Source of the DNA: JANJUB01 sp964586225
GTDB lineage: Bacteria > Armatimonadota > Fimbriimonadia > Fimbriimonadales > Fimbriimonadaceae
Direction: 5' to 3'
Assembly (NCBI GenBank): GCA_964586225.1
Contig: CAZPHD010000007.1
Span: 20,184 to 84,183 of the forward strand
Length of the DNA stretch: 64,000 bases
Positions 26,521 to 34,485 of this stretch are shown here, piece after piece; the stretch's first letter is position 1, and each line of letters starts with the position of its first letter. The translations under genes were made by a program, and so were the position numbers. The notes under the pieces were generated by a model. That model worked only from the letters and a program-made list of their open reading frames with translations. It was not told where the DNA came from and searched no databases.

Positions 26521-27549
26521 ATGCACCTGTTGGTCACCGGCGGCGCCGGATTCATCGGTTCGAACTTTGTCCGGCTCGCGCTTCAGCATTTGCCCGACGC
26601 GAAGCTGGTCGTTCTTGACGCGCTCACTTACGCGGGCAATCTCTCGACGCTCGCCGATGTGGCGTCGAATCCGCGATTTCGCTTCTATCCAGGACTGATC
26701 CAAGATCCGGTCGTCGTTGAAGGCATCATCAAATCAGAGGGAATCACGCACATCGTGAACTTCGCCGCTGAGAGCCACAACGATCGCTCGATCCTCCACG
26801 CGGGTAGCTTCATCGAAACCGATGTGCTCGGCGTCTACGTGCTTCTCGAAGCCACTCGCAAGTTCAAGCTTGAGCGGATGCTCCATGTGTCGACCGACGA
26901 AGTATACGGCTCGATTGATCAAGGCCACTTTACCGAGCAATCGCCCATCGAGCCCAACACTCCCTACAGCGCCAGCAAGGCCGGTGGCGACCTCCAGATT
27001 CGCGCCCACGTCAAGGCGTTCGGCACTCCGGCGTTGATCACGCGCGGCGGCAACACCTACGGACCCTATCAGTTTCCCGAGAAGCTCATCCCGTTCTTTC
27101 TCACCCGCCTCATCGATGGCAAGAAGGTGCCGGTTTATGGCGAGGGCAACCAGGTCCGCGAGTGGATCCACGCGATGGATCATGCGGGTGGCGTCCTCCA
27201 TACGCTCCTTCACGGTGAACCTGGCCAGGTATACAACGTCGGCGACGTGAACGAGCGCCTCAACCACGAAGTGGTCAAGATTCTCCTCGAAGAGACCGGC
27301 CGCGACGAGTCGCTCATCAAGCGGATTCCCGACCCTCGAAAGGGAGCGCACGACAAGCGCTATTCGATGTCGGCGGACAAGCTACGCGGCCTCGGCTGGG
27401 CACCCACGCATCCTTTTGAGGAATCGCTGCGCGCCACCGTCCGCTGGTATCGCGATCGCGAAGATTGGTGGCGCCCGCTCATTGCGACGGATGACTTCCA
27501 AGCGTTCATCAAACGCTACTACGGCCCGTCATTGGGCGAGGATCTCTGA
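26521..27549 (+). CDS. rfbB: dTDP-glucose 4,6-dehydratase
   Basis: A 342-residue extended short-chain dehydrogenase. It binds NAD through LVTGGAGFIGSNFVRLAL, shows HVSTDEVYGSI and SPIEPNTPYSASKAGGDL (the YxxxK catalytic pair), and ends with the GHDKRYS-like GAHDKRYSMSADKLRGLGW. It makes dTDP-4-keto-6-deoxyglucose for dTDP-rhamnose and related surface sugars. A TATAAC box 12 bases before the ATG and no Shine-Dalgarno suggest a leaderless start. Its stop overlaps the rfbA start (TGATG), so the two are coupled. rfbC and rfbD are not adjacent. Confidence 0.95.
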   Translation: MHLLVTGGAGFIGSNFVRLALQHLPDAKLVVLDALTYAGNLSTLADVASNPRFRFYPGLIQDPVVVEGIIKSEGITHIVNFAAESHNDRSILHAGSFIETDVLGVYVLLEATRKFKLERMLHVSTDEVYGSIDQGHFTEQSPIEPNTPYSASKAGGDLQIRAHVKAFGTPALITRGGNTYGPYQFPEKLIPFFLTRLIDGKKVPVYGEGNQVREWIHAMDHAGGVLHTLLHGEPGQVYNVGDVNERLNHEVVKILLEETGRDESLIKRIPDPRKGAHDKRYSMSADKLRGLGWAPTHPFEESLRATVRWYRDREDWWRPLIATDDFQAFIKRYYGPSLGEDL

Positions 27550-28421
27550 TGGTCAAGCGAGGAATCATCCTGGCGGGCGGATCGGGAACGCGGCTGTATC
27601 CCATCACCCGGGCAACGAGCAAGCAGCTCATGCCCATCTACAACAAGCCGATGATCTACTACCCGCTGAGCGTGCTCATGCTGGCGGGCATCCGCGAGGT
27701 GCTGGTGATCACCACCCCGCACGATCAGGTGGCGTTCCAAGCCCTCCTGGGCGATGGATCGCAGTGGGGCATCGAAATTCAATACGCCGTCCAACCTCAC
27801 CCCGGCGGACTCGCCCAAGCGTTCCACGTTGGGCAGGAGTTTGCCCGTAATCAACCGTGTGCGCTCATCCTGGGCGACAACATCTTCTTTGGTCACGGCC
27901 TACAAGAATCGGTGCGGCGAGCGGCGGAGATTGAGTCCGGCGCCGTAGTGTATGCCTACCACGTCGACGACGCGACGCAGTACGGAGTGGTCGAGTTCGA
28001 TGGCAGCGGTCGCGCGATCAGCATAGAAGAAAAACCCGCCGTGCCGAAATCGAACTACGCGGTCACGGGGTTGTACTTCTACGACGACACCGTCGTCGAT
28101 CGGGCGCTCGCCCTCAAGCCATCGGCCCGCGGCGAACTTGAGATCACGGACTTGAACCGAACGTATCTCGACGATGGCTCGCTGGGCGTCGAAATCATGG
28201 GCCGCGGCTACGCGTGGCTCGACACGGGCACCCACGAATCACTGCTGCAGGCGTCGATGTTTGTGCAAACCGTCGAGAGCCGCCAAGGGTTCATGATCGC
28301 GTGCCCCGAAGAAATCGCCTTCCGCCAAGGCTGGATCGAGCGTGAGTCACTCCGCACCATGGGCGAGCAACTCAAGAACAACGGCTACGGTCGGTATCTG
28401 CTGAAGCTGTCCGAGCAGTAG
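27549..28421 (+). CDS. rfbA: Glucose-1-phosphate thymidylyltransferase
   Basis: A 290-residue nucleotidyltransferase that makes dTDP-glucose. The signature GIILAGGSGTRLYPITRATS is at residues 4-23, then MPIYNKPMIYYPLSVLMLAG, ILGDNIFFGHGL, YGVVEFD and EEKPAVPKSNYAVTGLYFYD. RGYAWLDTGTHESLL closes the active site. Its length is usual for RmlA. It supplies the substrate of RfbB, encoded immediately upstream with a one-base overlap. Confidence 0.96.
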   Translation: MVKRGIILAGGSGTRLYPITRATSKQLMPIYNKPMIYYPLSVLMLAGIREVLVITTPHDQVAFQALLGDGSQWGIEIQYAVQPHPGGLAQAFHVGQEFARNQPCALILGDNIFFGHGLQESVRRAAEIESGAVVYAYHVDDATQYGVVEFDGSGRAISIEEKPAVPKSNYAVTGLYFYDDTVVDRALALKPSARGELEITDLNRTYLDDGSLGVEIMGRGYAWLDTGTHESLLQASMFVQTVESRQGFMIACPEEIAFRQGWIERESLRTMGEQLKNNGYGRYLLKLSEQ

Positions 28422-28449
28422 CCGCAATGATGCATCGTGCATGCGGAAC

Positions 28450-28472
28450 ATGATGTCATATTGTGATATCAT
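28450..28472 (+). promoter_or_regulatory. Probable MazE autoregulatory operator and -10 box
   Basis: An imperfect palindrome: ATGATGTCA (28450-28458), a 5-base spacer and TGATATCAT (28464-28472), with 8 of 9 positions symmetric. Its right arm contains TATCAT (28467-28472), the likely -10 box 12 bases before the mazE ATG, so binding would block transcription. Confidence 0.6.
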
Positions 28473-28478
28473 ATTGGT

Positions 28479-28733
28479 ATGGCAAAGACAGAAAAGACGG
28501 TCAGCCTGCGACTCGATGAGCAACTCTGGTCGGTGTGCCGCAGCATAGCGCAACGGCGATCGCAGAGTTTCAACGAGTTTGTTGAAACGACACTCCAGCA
28601 AGCCGCAGAGAACGACCGACGCGAGTCACTTCGAGCGGCGTTTCGACAACTTGCCCAGGCGGAATCCGACGTCGAGTATGCAAGTAGTGCCCAAGCGGAG
28701 GTAGCCCTTGACAAACTCTCGGCGGACGCGTAG
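28479..28733 (+). CDS. mazE: MazE-type antitoxin
   Basis: An 84-residue antitoxin. The N-terminus TVSLRLDEQLWSVCRSIAQR has the strand-helix pattern of a ribbon-helix-helix DNA-binding domain. The acidic C-terminal tail (QAESDVEYASSAQAEVALDK) should bind and block MazF. It overlaps mazF by 26 bases and has a palindromic operator at its -10 box. The RHH type, rather than AbrB type, is common in chromosomal mazEF-like pairs. Confidence 0.8.
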   Translation: MAKTEKTVSLRLDEQLWSVCRSIAQRRSQSFNEFVETTLQQAAENDRRESLRAAFRQLAQAESDVEYASSAQAEVALDKLSADA

Positions 28734-29070
28734 GGGCCAGATTTGGTGGGTCGATTGGGAGCCAGGACGCGGCTCCGAGCAACATGGTAGGCGCCCTGCT
28801 CTGATCATCCAATCGAACCTGGCCAACGACGTTGAGAGCTACAACTTGACGATTGTGCTTGCCATGTCCACCGGCGGCCACGACGACAACCTTCTTCACG
28901 TGCCGGTTGAGCCTACGAAACTCAACGGCCTCTCAAAACCCGGAGTCGTCCGGTGTGAACAGATTCTGACCATCTCAAAGGCCCGACTCGTCGGCTACAT
29001 CGGCCAACTCGAACCGCGAACACTTGGACTTGTCGAAGACAATCTCAAGGATATCCTTGAACTTCGCTAG
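28708..29070 (+). CDS. mazF: MazF/PemK-family mRNA interferase toxin
   Basis: A 120-residue endoribonuclease of type II toxin-antitoxin systems. It has the family blocks RRGQIWWVDWEPGRGSEQ, then GRRPALIIQSN, LTIVLAMS, PVEPTKLNGLSKPGVVRCEQ and ARLVGYIGQL. The conserved basic and Ser/Thr active-site region (RRPALIIQS) is intact, so an active toxin is expected. The start is TTG at 28708, 7 bases after GGAGG within mazE, which fits tight translational coupling. The last 4 bases (CTAG) overlap the convergent porin-like gene stop. Confidence 0.92.
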   Translation: MTNSRRTRRGQIWWVDWEPGRGSEQHGRRPALIIQSNLANDVESYNLTIVLAMSTGGHDDNLLHVPVEPTKLNGLSKPGVVRCEQILTISKARLVGYIGQLEPRTLGLVEDNLKDILELR

Positions 29071-30074
29071 AACTTGTAGCTGAACGTCAATCGGAAAATG
29101 GTGTCCTGCCCCGGTGTCACGCCCGTCGGGCCGCGTCGGTAGCTCACCACCGTCACGTTCGGCACCAACTCCCAGTCGTCGCTCAGGTGCAACCGCACCC
29201 CCGCCTGAAGAAAAGATGGCTTCCCGGCCCGTGACATGCGGTAGTAGTCAATCCGATCTGCATCCGGTAGGGCTTCGCTCACCACGTCGTACCGCACAAA
29301 CGGACTCACCGTGTCCGAGAGCCGAGCCTCTCCGTAGAACGACACCACATTGAACGAGAACGCCGCCGTCCCCGGTCGGGTTCGCCGCTGAGTCGCATAC
29401 GTCGCCCCAAGCTTGAATCCATTGCCGGAATAGAACACCTCAGCCATGCCCGTCTGGCGACGCGCTCCCCGCTCCTGCTTCCAGGTGTCGCCGTACAGGT
29501 TGACATAGACTTCGGGTGTCGCCTTGTAGCCCAGGCGACCGTACACGGTGCTGTTGCCTGAGCGACTGGAGCGAGTCCCGCTGCCGTCGCCCACCATCAG
29601 CGAGTAGTCCAGCCCGCCCGAGAGCGGTCCCGCCACCGAAATCCCCTTGTCCCGCGAGGAGCCCATTCGCCACAAGTCCAGCGGGGTCCGCTCAATGTGT
29701 CGAACGCCCAAACGATCTTCCATTGCCTCGAAGCTCGGGGTTGGAATCAGGCCAAACGTGATCTTGTGACCGTTCACGGTGTAGCGCAACCACGCATCCT
29801 TCATGAATGGATCAACCGAGTGCTCGGGCGAGAAGTCACCCCGGTCTTTCACCTCAATCCGGAGACGCAGGCTCCACCCGGGTTCAAGTTTGCGGTCGTA
29901 CGAGAGGTTGAACCGCCGATTCCAAAGCCCATCGAGCCCCTTGAGCCGCGCGTCACTATGCGAGCCCACGCTATAGAGATCGCCAAAGAAGACGCCCGAG
30001 AGCTTCCCCTGGTCCGCCACCGAGAAACCCGTTGCGCTCAGCAGCGCGGTTGTCGTTAACAGTCGTTTAACCAT
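29067..30074 (-). CDS. Outer-membrane beta-barrel (porin-like) protein
   Basis: A 335-residue protein with a signal peptide (MVKRLLTTTALLSATGFSVA) and alternating strands typical of a barrel: WSLRLRIEVKDRG, GHKITFGLIPTP, VYVNLYGDTWKQ and GFKLGATYATQRR. It ends FRLTFSYKF with a terminal Phe, the usual outer-membrane assembly signal. That makes the host a diderm. The pattern resembles phosphate-selective-porin-like or carbohydrate porins, but the specificity is unknown. It is divergent from the kinase gene across 62 bases. Confidence 0.75.
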   Translation of the reverse strand: MVKRLLTTTALLSATGFSVADQGKLSGVFFGDLYSVGSHSDARLKGLDGLWNRRFNLSYDRKLEPGWSLRLRIEVKDRGDFSPEHSVDPFMKDAWLRYTVNGHKITFGLIPTPSFEAMEDRLGVRHIERTPLDLWRMGSSRDKGISVAGPLSGGLDYSLMVGDGSGTRSSRSGNSTVYGRLGYKATPEVYVNLYGDTWKQERGARRQTGMAEVFYSGNGFKLGATYATQRRTRPGTAAFSFNVVSFYGEARLSDTVSPFVRYDVVSEALPDADRIDYYRMSRAGKPSFLQAGVRLHLSDDWELVPNVTVVSYRRGPTGVTPGQDTIFRLTFSYKF

Positions 30075-30136
30075 GTCTTAACATGATCACGGACGGTGTA
30101 TCCTCGGCATATGCTTCGGCACCCGTGGGGTTTTTT

Positions 30137-30661
30137 GTGCTGATCATCTTGGCGGGGCTCCCTGGCGTCGGCAAGACCACGCTCGGGCGCGCACTTGCCG
30201 TGCGCCTAGGCGCGACCCTCGTGCGAGTGGATGGCATCGAACACGCGCTTGCCCTCGGTGGCGTGTCGCCGATCGACGGCCTCGGCTATGAGGTCGCCTA
30301 TGCGGTTGCACTGGAGAACTTACGGCTTGGGCGCGTGGTGATTGCCGACACCGTCAACCCGTGGGAACTCACTCGCGAGGCGTGGCGCGATGTCGCGGCA
30401 CAGGCAAGGGTGTCGGCGCGAGACGTCGAGGTCATCTGTTCGGACTTGGCGGAGCATCGGCGGCGCGTGGAGTCCCGGTTGGCCGACCTGGACGGTTTCA
30501 AGCTTCCCACTTGGGAGGACGTCACCAGTCGCGACTACCACCCCTGGTCGACGCCGCGACTGGTGATCGACATGGCCGCGCTGAGTCTTGACGAAGCGGT
30601 CGAGGCCGTCGCCAGCGGTATGCTCGGCGGCGATGGAACGGCGAAAGCTTTCGGAATCTGA
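30137..30661 (+). CDS. P-loop kinase (AAA_33-type)
   Basis: A 174-residue P-loop protein. It begins LIILAGLPGVGKTTLGRALA with Walker A GLPGVGKTT, then RVDGIEHAL and GRVVIADTVNP, where a conserved Asp would act as Walker B. It continues DLAEHRRRVESRLADLDG, the arginine-rich lid of small-molecule kinases. GTG 30137 is preferred to ATG 30083: it gives the normal N-terminus and has a GTGGGG site upstream. The substrate is unknown (gluconate, nucleoside and antibiotic kinases share the fold). It overlaps the pterin dehydratase gene by 29 bases. Confidence 0.8.
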   Translation: MLIILAGLPGVGKTTLGRALAVRLGATLVRVDGIEHALALGGVSPIDGLGYEVAYAVALENLRLGRVVIADTVNPWELTREAWRDVAAQARVSARDVEVICSDLAEHRRRVESRLADLDGFKLPTWEDVTSRDYHPWSTPRLVIDMAALSLDEAVEAVASGMLGGDGTAKAFGI

Positions 30662-30917
30662 GATCACGTCGGCATTGATGAGTGCCCCCGGCTGGGCCCT
30701 GGAGAATGGCCAAATCACCAAGACGTTTGCGTTCCCGAGCTACCTTGCGGGAGTCACGTTCGTGAGCGCAATCGCCCACCTCGCCGAGGCCATGGACCAT
30801 CATCCCGACCTCGACTTGCGATATCGAAAGCTACGCGTGGCGATCAACACCCACGACGTCGGTGGCATCTCGCCTCTCGATTTCGAACTTGCTCGCCGCA
30901 TTGAGGCGCTGGTCTGA
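30633..30917 (+). CDS. phhB: 4a-hydroxytetrahydrobiopterin dehydratase (pterin carbinolamine dehydratase)
   Basis: A 94-residue PCD/DCoH enzyme. The diagnostic block is MDHHPDLDLRYRKLRVAINT followed by HDVGGISPLDFELARRIEAL, which supplies the catalytic histidines. It recycles 4a-hydroxy-tetrahydropterin to the quinonoid dihydro form after aromatic amino acid hydroxylation. No hydroxylase gene is in the window, so it may serve molybdopterin-related or other pterins. It is nested between a kinase (29-base overlap) and a TPR gene (TGATG overlap). The start is taken at the ATG before ERRKLSESEI. Confidence 0.9.
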   Translation: MERRKLSESEITSALMSAPGWALENGQITKTFAFPSYLAGVTFVSAIAHLAEAMDHHPDLDLRYRKLRVAINTHDVGGISPLDFELARRIEALV

Positions 30918-31720
30918 TGGACGTCCGCGAGTTGTGGGATTTTGGCGACCCCGCCGGTTCAGAAGCCCGCTTCCGCGAGGCGCTGCTGACGGCCGAGGGT
31001 GACGAGCACCGCGAGCTCTCCGCCCAATTGGCTCGATCGTTGGGCCTGCAGAAGCGATTCGACGAAGGTCACCGGGTTCTGGACGCCTTGAACGATGTGA
31101 TCGGCCGACCCCAGACTCGCGGCGACGCGTGCGTTTTGCTGGAACGCGGCCGTCTCTACAACTCGTCGGGCAAGCGCGATGGCGCGATTGCATTGTTTGA
31201 ACGCGCGGCGGAGACCGATATCGCCGATCTGCGCATCGACGCCCTGCACATGATCGCCATCGCCGATCCTGCGCGCTCACGGGAGATGAATGAGCTTGCC
31301 CTCGCCGAAGCGAACGCGAGCGACGACCCGCAGGCGCGTCGCTGGCGGGCTTCCCTGCTGAACAACCTCGGTTGGAGCTATCACGCGAGCGGCGAGTTTC
31401 AGAGGGCGCTGACGTGCTTCCTGGAAGCGGTCGAGCTTCGCGAGGAGATGGGCGCGGCCGGGCCGCTGCTGATTGCGCGCTGGTGTGTCGCGCGGGCCCT
31501 GCGTTCGCTAGGCGAGCACGAATCCGCGATGGTGATTCTGGCAGAGTTGTCTTCCGGCGACCCGGACGGCTATGTGGCCGAGGAGATCGCCGAGAACCTG
31601 CTGGCGCTTGAAAAGCCCGCGGACGCCCGCCCGTGGTTTAGACTGGCGTCCGAGCTCTTGGCCGAGGACCTTGCGAGTGACCCCGCTCGCCTCGCACGGC
31701 TGGTTGAGTTGGGGAGTTAA
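30917..31720 (+). CDS. Tetratricopeptide-repeat protein
   Basis: A 267-residue cytoplasmic helical-repeat protein. TPR-like pairs include GDACVLLERGRLYNSSGKRD with GAIALFERAAE, and ASLLNNLGWSYHASGEFQRA with LTCFLEAVELREEMG. A later repeat is WCVARALRSLGEHESAMVIL. No enzymatic domain is seen. It is the last gene of a kinase-PCD-TPR operon. It shares stop codon bases (TTAA) with the convergent WD40 gene. Confidence 0.82.
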   Translation: MDVRELWDFGDPAGSEARFREALLTAEGDEHRELSAQLARSLGLQKRFDEGHRVLDALNDVIGRPQTRGDACVLLERGRLYNSSGKRDGAIALFERAAETDIADLRIDALHMIAIADPARSREMNELALAEANASDDPQARRWRASLLNNLGWSYHASGEFQRALTCFLEAVELREEMGAAGPLLIARWCVARALRSLGEHESAMVILAELSSGDPDGYVAEEIAENLLALEKPADARPWFRLASELLAEDLASDPARLARLVELGS

Positions 31721-34038
31721 CGCACGACCTCAAAGCGCACATAGTCGATCGAGATATCCGGGCGGATGGTGCTGCCGAGCGCCAGCCCATCAACGGTGAA
31801 TCGCATGCGAACCGTCCCATCGGCGGCAACGTAGCGGTCGACATCTTGTGTCGTCGAAAGAACGAGTTCGCTGACGGATTGCGTCAAAGGTGCGGCCACC
31901 CGCGCCACCGTGCTCCACGACCCCGAGACATGGTCGTAGAACTGCATTGCGAGCGTCCACGCACCGGCCGTGTTCGACTGACTTCGGATCCTTGCGCGTA
32001 GTGCACGCGGGTTCTCCACGTCGATGGTCGTTCTCGCCTCCGCGATGATGGGAAACGCCTTGGAACTGAAGGTCAATATCGCGAGGCGTAGCCAGTCGTC
32101 ATCGCGCGGCTTCACGAGCGACGCGAGGGTGCCGCTCACCACGAACGCCGGAGGCGTGGCGGAGAGGCTGGTTGCCGCGTACTCTTCCTGCACCGGGTTG
32201 TCAATAACGCCTTCGCGGGTGAACACCCGGCTCCCGTCGTTTGTGAACTCCATGCCGGGGGCGCCATTGTCAAGCGAGGCCAGAGTTGCGCCGGTGTTTG
32301 CGTTCAGAAAGCTCATGTAGGTGCCGCTGGACAGCAGAGTCGTGCCGTCGCGACTGACGGCCGCGAGCCACCCCGGAAAGGCGATCGTGTTGAACAAATT
32401 CCCCGTCGCCACCGAAATCTCTTGGCACGTCATACCGTAACCCACATTGACGAACAACCGGTCGGTCGAGGCGACGTACATCGCTCTGATCGTTTCGGTG
32501 AAGTTCCACGTTTGGATGGGTTGCCCCGTGGCGATGTTCCAGCGGATCACTTCCCGTCCGCTGTTCGACACCGTGATCAGCTCGTTGTTGCCCCGAAAGA
32601 AGCAACGTGAAACGGAGGCAGTATGACCGGTTAACGTTGCAATCAGCGCACCCGTCTCGGCATTCCAGACTTTCGCGGTCTTGTCAAATGAGGTTGTGGC
32701 GATCAGTGAACCATTGGGGCTATAGCGTAGATCGTTGACTTCGCCCGTATGAACGCCGGGCACACTGAGCACTAATGAGCCGGTCGTCACTTCAAAAATC
32801 TTAATAACATACATATACGGCGTGTAATCGAAGTTTGCGACAGCCAGCATAGCCCCATCACTCGAGTAGTCGATTCCGTAGAGATCTTGAGCACTATTCA
32901 CGTAATTAACCCCATTCAGCCAATGCCCAGTGTCCGATCGCCAAAGGTTGGCCTGTGCAAAATAGCGGTATGCGTTCATCTGGCCGGTAGCGTATTGAGA
33001 GTCATCTAACGGGGAAGCCCACCTCGTTACACGGCCGCGATTAGGCCCCATGCGCCCGACCTCGATCATGTCCGCACTCGAGTACAGCCGAATAGAATCG
33101 GAGTGAGCCAAAGCGACCATGTCGCCTGTCGGGTGAGTTGCCATCGTGTCGGGCGGTGTATCGGGGAAAAAATCGTGAATCTTCTGCCAATCTGACGTTC
33201 GATAACCATATACGGGCCGTCGTAACGTAAACAGGACTTCGCCATCATTCGAGAACTGGGGGACTCCTGAACCTGTAGGCGCCGACGGAAGCGTAGCCAA
33301 ATGCACAAGATTCTCGGTCGTGTAAGCCCGAACCTCGTTCAGATCACAACCAACAGCAACCTTGCTTCCATCGGGAGAAATGTCTACCAAGTATGGTCTC
33401 TTATCAATAAATCGCTGCCATTTTAGAGCTCGCGTCGTTAAATCGTAGATACGGACATATCCACCAGTGCTAGAGTGGAATGGAATGGCAACAGCATTTC
33501 CCTCTGCGGAAATATCCATGTCCCATGCGGCTGATGGAAGAGGATCTGCCCTGACAAACTGACCAGCGTGGGGATCGACCTCATACAGATGAGCGTTTTG
33601 GTAGGTTGCAACCAATAGGTTGGGCTTTCCCGGCAAGAATCGCACACCCTGACCGTATGTGCCAAGAGGCAGGTTGCAGAGTTGTGCCCCGGTCTCAACG
33701 TTCCAAACAAAGAGTCTGTGATTTTGTGTTGCTCCGGCGATCAGTGTCCCATCATCTGATACTGCGACTCGTTGGATACCCGAACCGGCCCTGTAGCGCC
33801 TTGTGATCTCTCCCGTGGCTAGATTCCATCGGCGCACTTGACCGTCCCAACCGGCTGTAAACAGATGCTCACCGTCCGGCGCATAAACAATCGACCAGGT
33901 CGTACCTTCATGCGTGTGCAACTGCCAAATCCAATCCGGCATCGCCTGCGCGGCGGAACACGCAGATCCCACAGCCGCCGCCACCGCAAAGACCAAACCC
34001 CGCAGGAAGCTGCGGGCAGAACGAGTCAGGCCATTCAT
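31717..34038 (-). CDS. Secreted WD40-repeat beta-propeller protein
   Basis: A 773-residue exported protein with a signal peptide (GLVFAVAAAVGSACSAAQA). Two propellers' worth of WD40 repeats follow, for example HEGTTWSIVYAPDGEHLFTA with GWDGQVRRWN, and HTGEVNDLRYSPNGSLIATT then SFDKTAKVWNAETGALIATL. The last 150 residues look like a beta-sandwich (WTLAMQFYDHVSGSWSTV). ATG 34038 has a TAAAAT box 14 bases upstream. The middle third, about 32700-33700, is clearly more AT-rich than both ends. No catalytic motif is visible, so a scaffold or surface role is likely. Confidence 0.85.
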   Translation of the reverse strand: MNGLTRSARSFLRGLVFAVAAAVGSACSAAQAMPDWIWQLHTHEGTTWSIVYAPDGEHLFTAGWDGQVRRWNLATGEITRRYRAGSGIQRVAVSDDGTLIAGATQNHRLFVWNVETGAQLCNLPLGTYGQGVRFLPGKPNLLVATYQNAHLYEVDPHAGQFVRADPLPSAAWDMDISAEGNAVAIPFHSSTGGYVRIYDLTTRALKWQRFIDKRPYLVDISPDGSKVAVGCDLNEVRAYTTENLVHLATLPSAPTGSGVPQFSNDGEVLFTLRRPVYGYRTSDWQKIHDFFPDTPPDTMATHPTGDMVALAHSDSIRLYSSADMIEVGRMGPNRGRVTRWASPLDDSQYATGQMNAYRYFAQANLWRSDTGHWLNGVNYVNSAQDLYGIDYSSDGAMLAVANFDYTPYMYVIKIFEVTTGSLVLSVPGVHTGEVNDLRYSPNGSLIATTSFDKTAKVWNAETGALIATLTGHTASVSRCFFRGNNELITVSNSGREVIRWNIATGQPIQTWNFTETIRAMYVASTDRLFVNVGYGMTCQEISVATGNLFNTIAFPGWLAAVSRDGTTLLSSGTYMSFLNANTGATLASLDNGAPGMEFTNDGSRVFTREGVIDNPVQEEYAATSLSATPPAFVVSGTLASLVKPRDDDWLRLAILTFSSKAFPIIAEARTTIDVENPRALRARIRSQSNTAGAWTLAMQFYDHVSGSWSTVARVAAPLTQSVSELVLSTTQDVDRYVAADGTVRMRFTVDGLALGSTIRPDISIDYVRFEVVR

Positions 34039-34092
34039 ATGACCCCATTTTAACAACTCGCACCCGAAGGTACGTACAAGAAATGCGAAAAA

Positions 34093-34485
34093 TCAGCCGG
34101 CCAAGGCCGCGATCGCACGCTCAAGCCGTGGCTTCGCATCCAAAGCCACTTCAGTCAAAGCCTCATGCGCAGGCGCCGCCGAGAGCATCGCGTCCGGATT
34201 TACGGCCATCACGCGGATCCCGCCCTCAACTTGCTCAACCGTCACGTTGCACGGCAGCAGCAACCCTACCTCCGGCAAAGCCTCAATCGCCTTCTTCGCC
34301 AGCATGGGATTGCATGCCCCCAGAATCGTGTAGGGCCGAAACTCAACATCCAGCTTCTTGCGGAGCGTCTCCCGCACGTCAATCTCGCTGACGATCCCGA
34401 ACCCCTCGGCCGCCAGAGCCTCCCGAACCCGCTCCAGAGCAACGTCGAAAGGCCCGGCAATCACGCAACCAAAGCCCAGGCTCAC
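34093..34485 (-). CDS. DUF302 family protein
   Basis: A 130-residue DUF302 protein: FDVALERVREALAAEGFGIV, EIDVRETLRKKLDVEFRPYT, ILGACNPMLAKKAIEALPEV and GLLLPCNVTVEQVEGGIRV. The family's ILGACNP and LLPCNV cysteines are present, and some members bind metals or heme. GTG 34485 is chosen because it forms a GTGA overlap with the glmL stop and starts right at the domain. It is co-transcribed with glmL, although no functional link is known. Confidence 0.85.
   Translation of the reverse strand: MSLGFGCVIAGPFDVALERVREALAAEGFGIVSEIDVRETLRKKLDVEFRPYTILGACNPMLAKKAIEALPEVGLLLPCNVTVEQVEGGIRVMAVNPDAMLSAAPAHEALTEVALDAKPRLERAIAALAG

Noticed and set aside
30083..30136. ATG 30083 as start of the P-loop kinase
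   Set aside because: It adds 18 residues without similarity before the fold. GTG 30137 gives the normal LIILAGLPGVGKT beginning.
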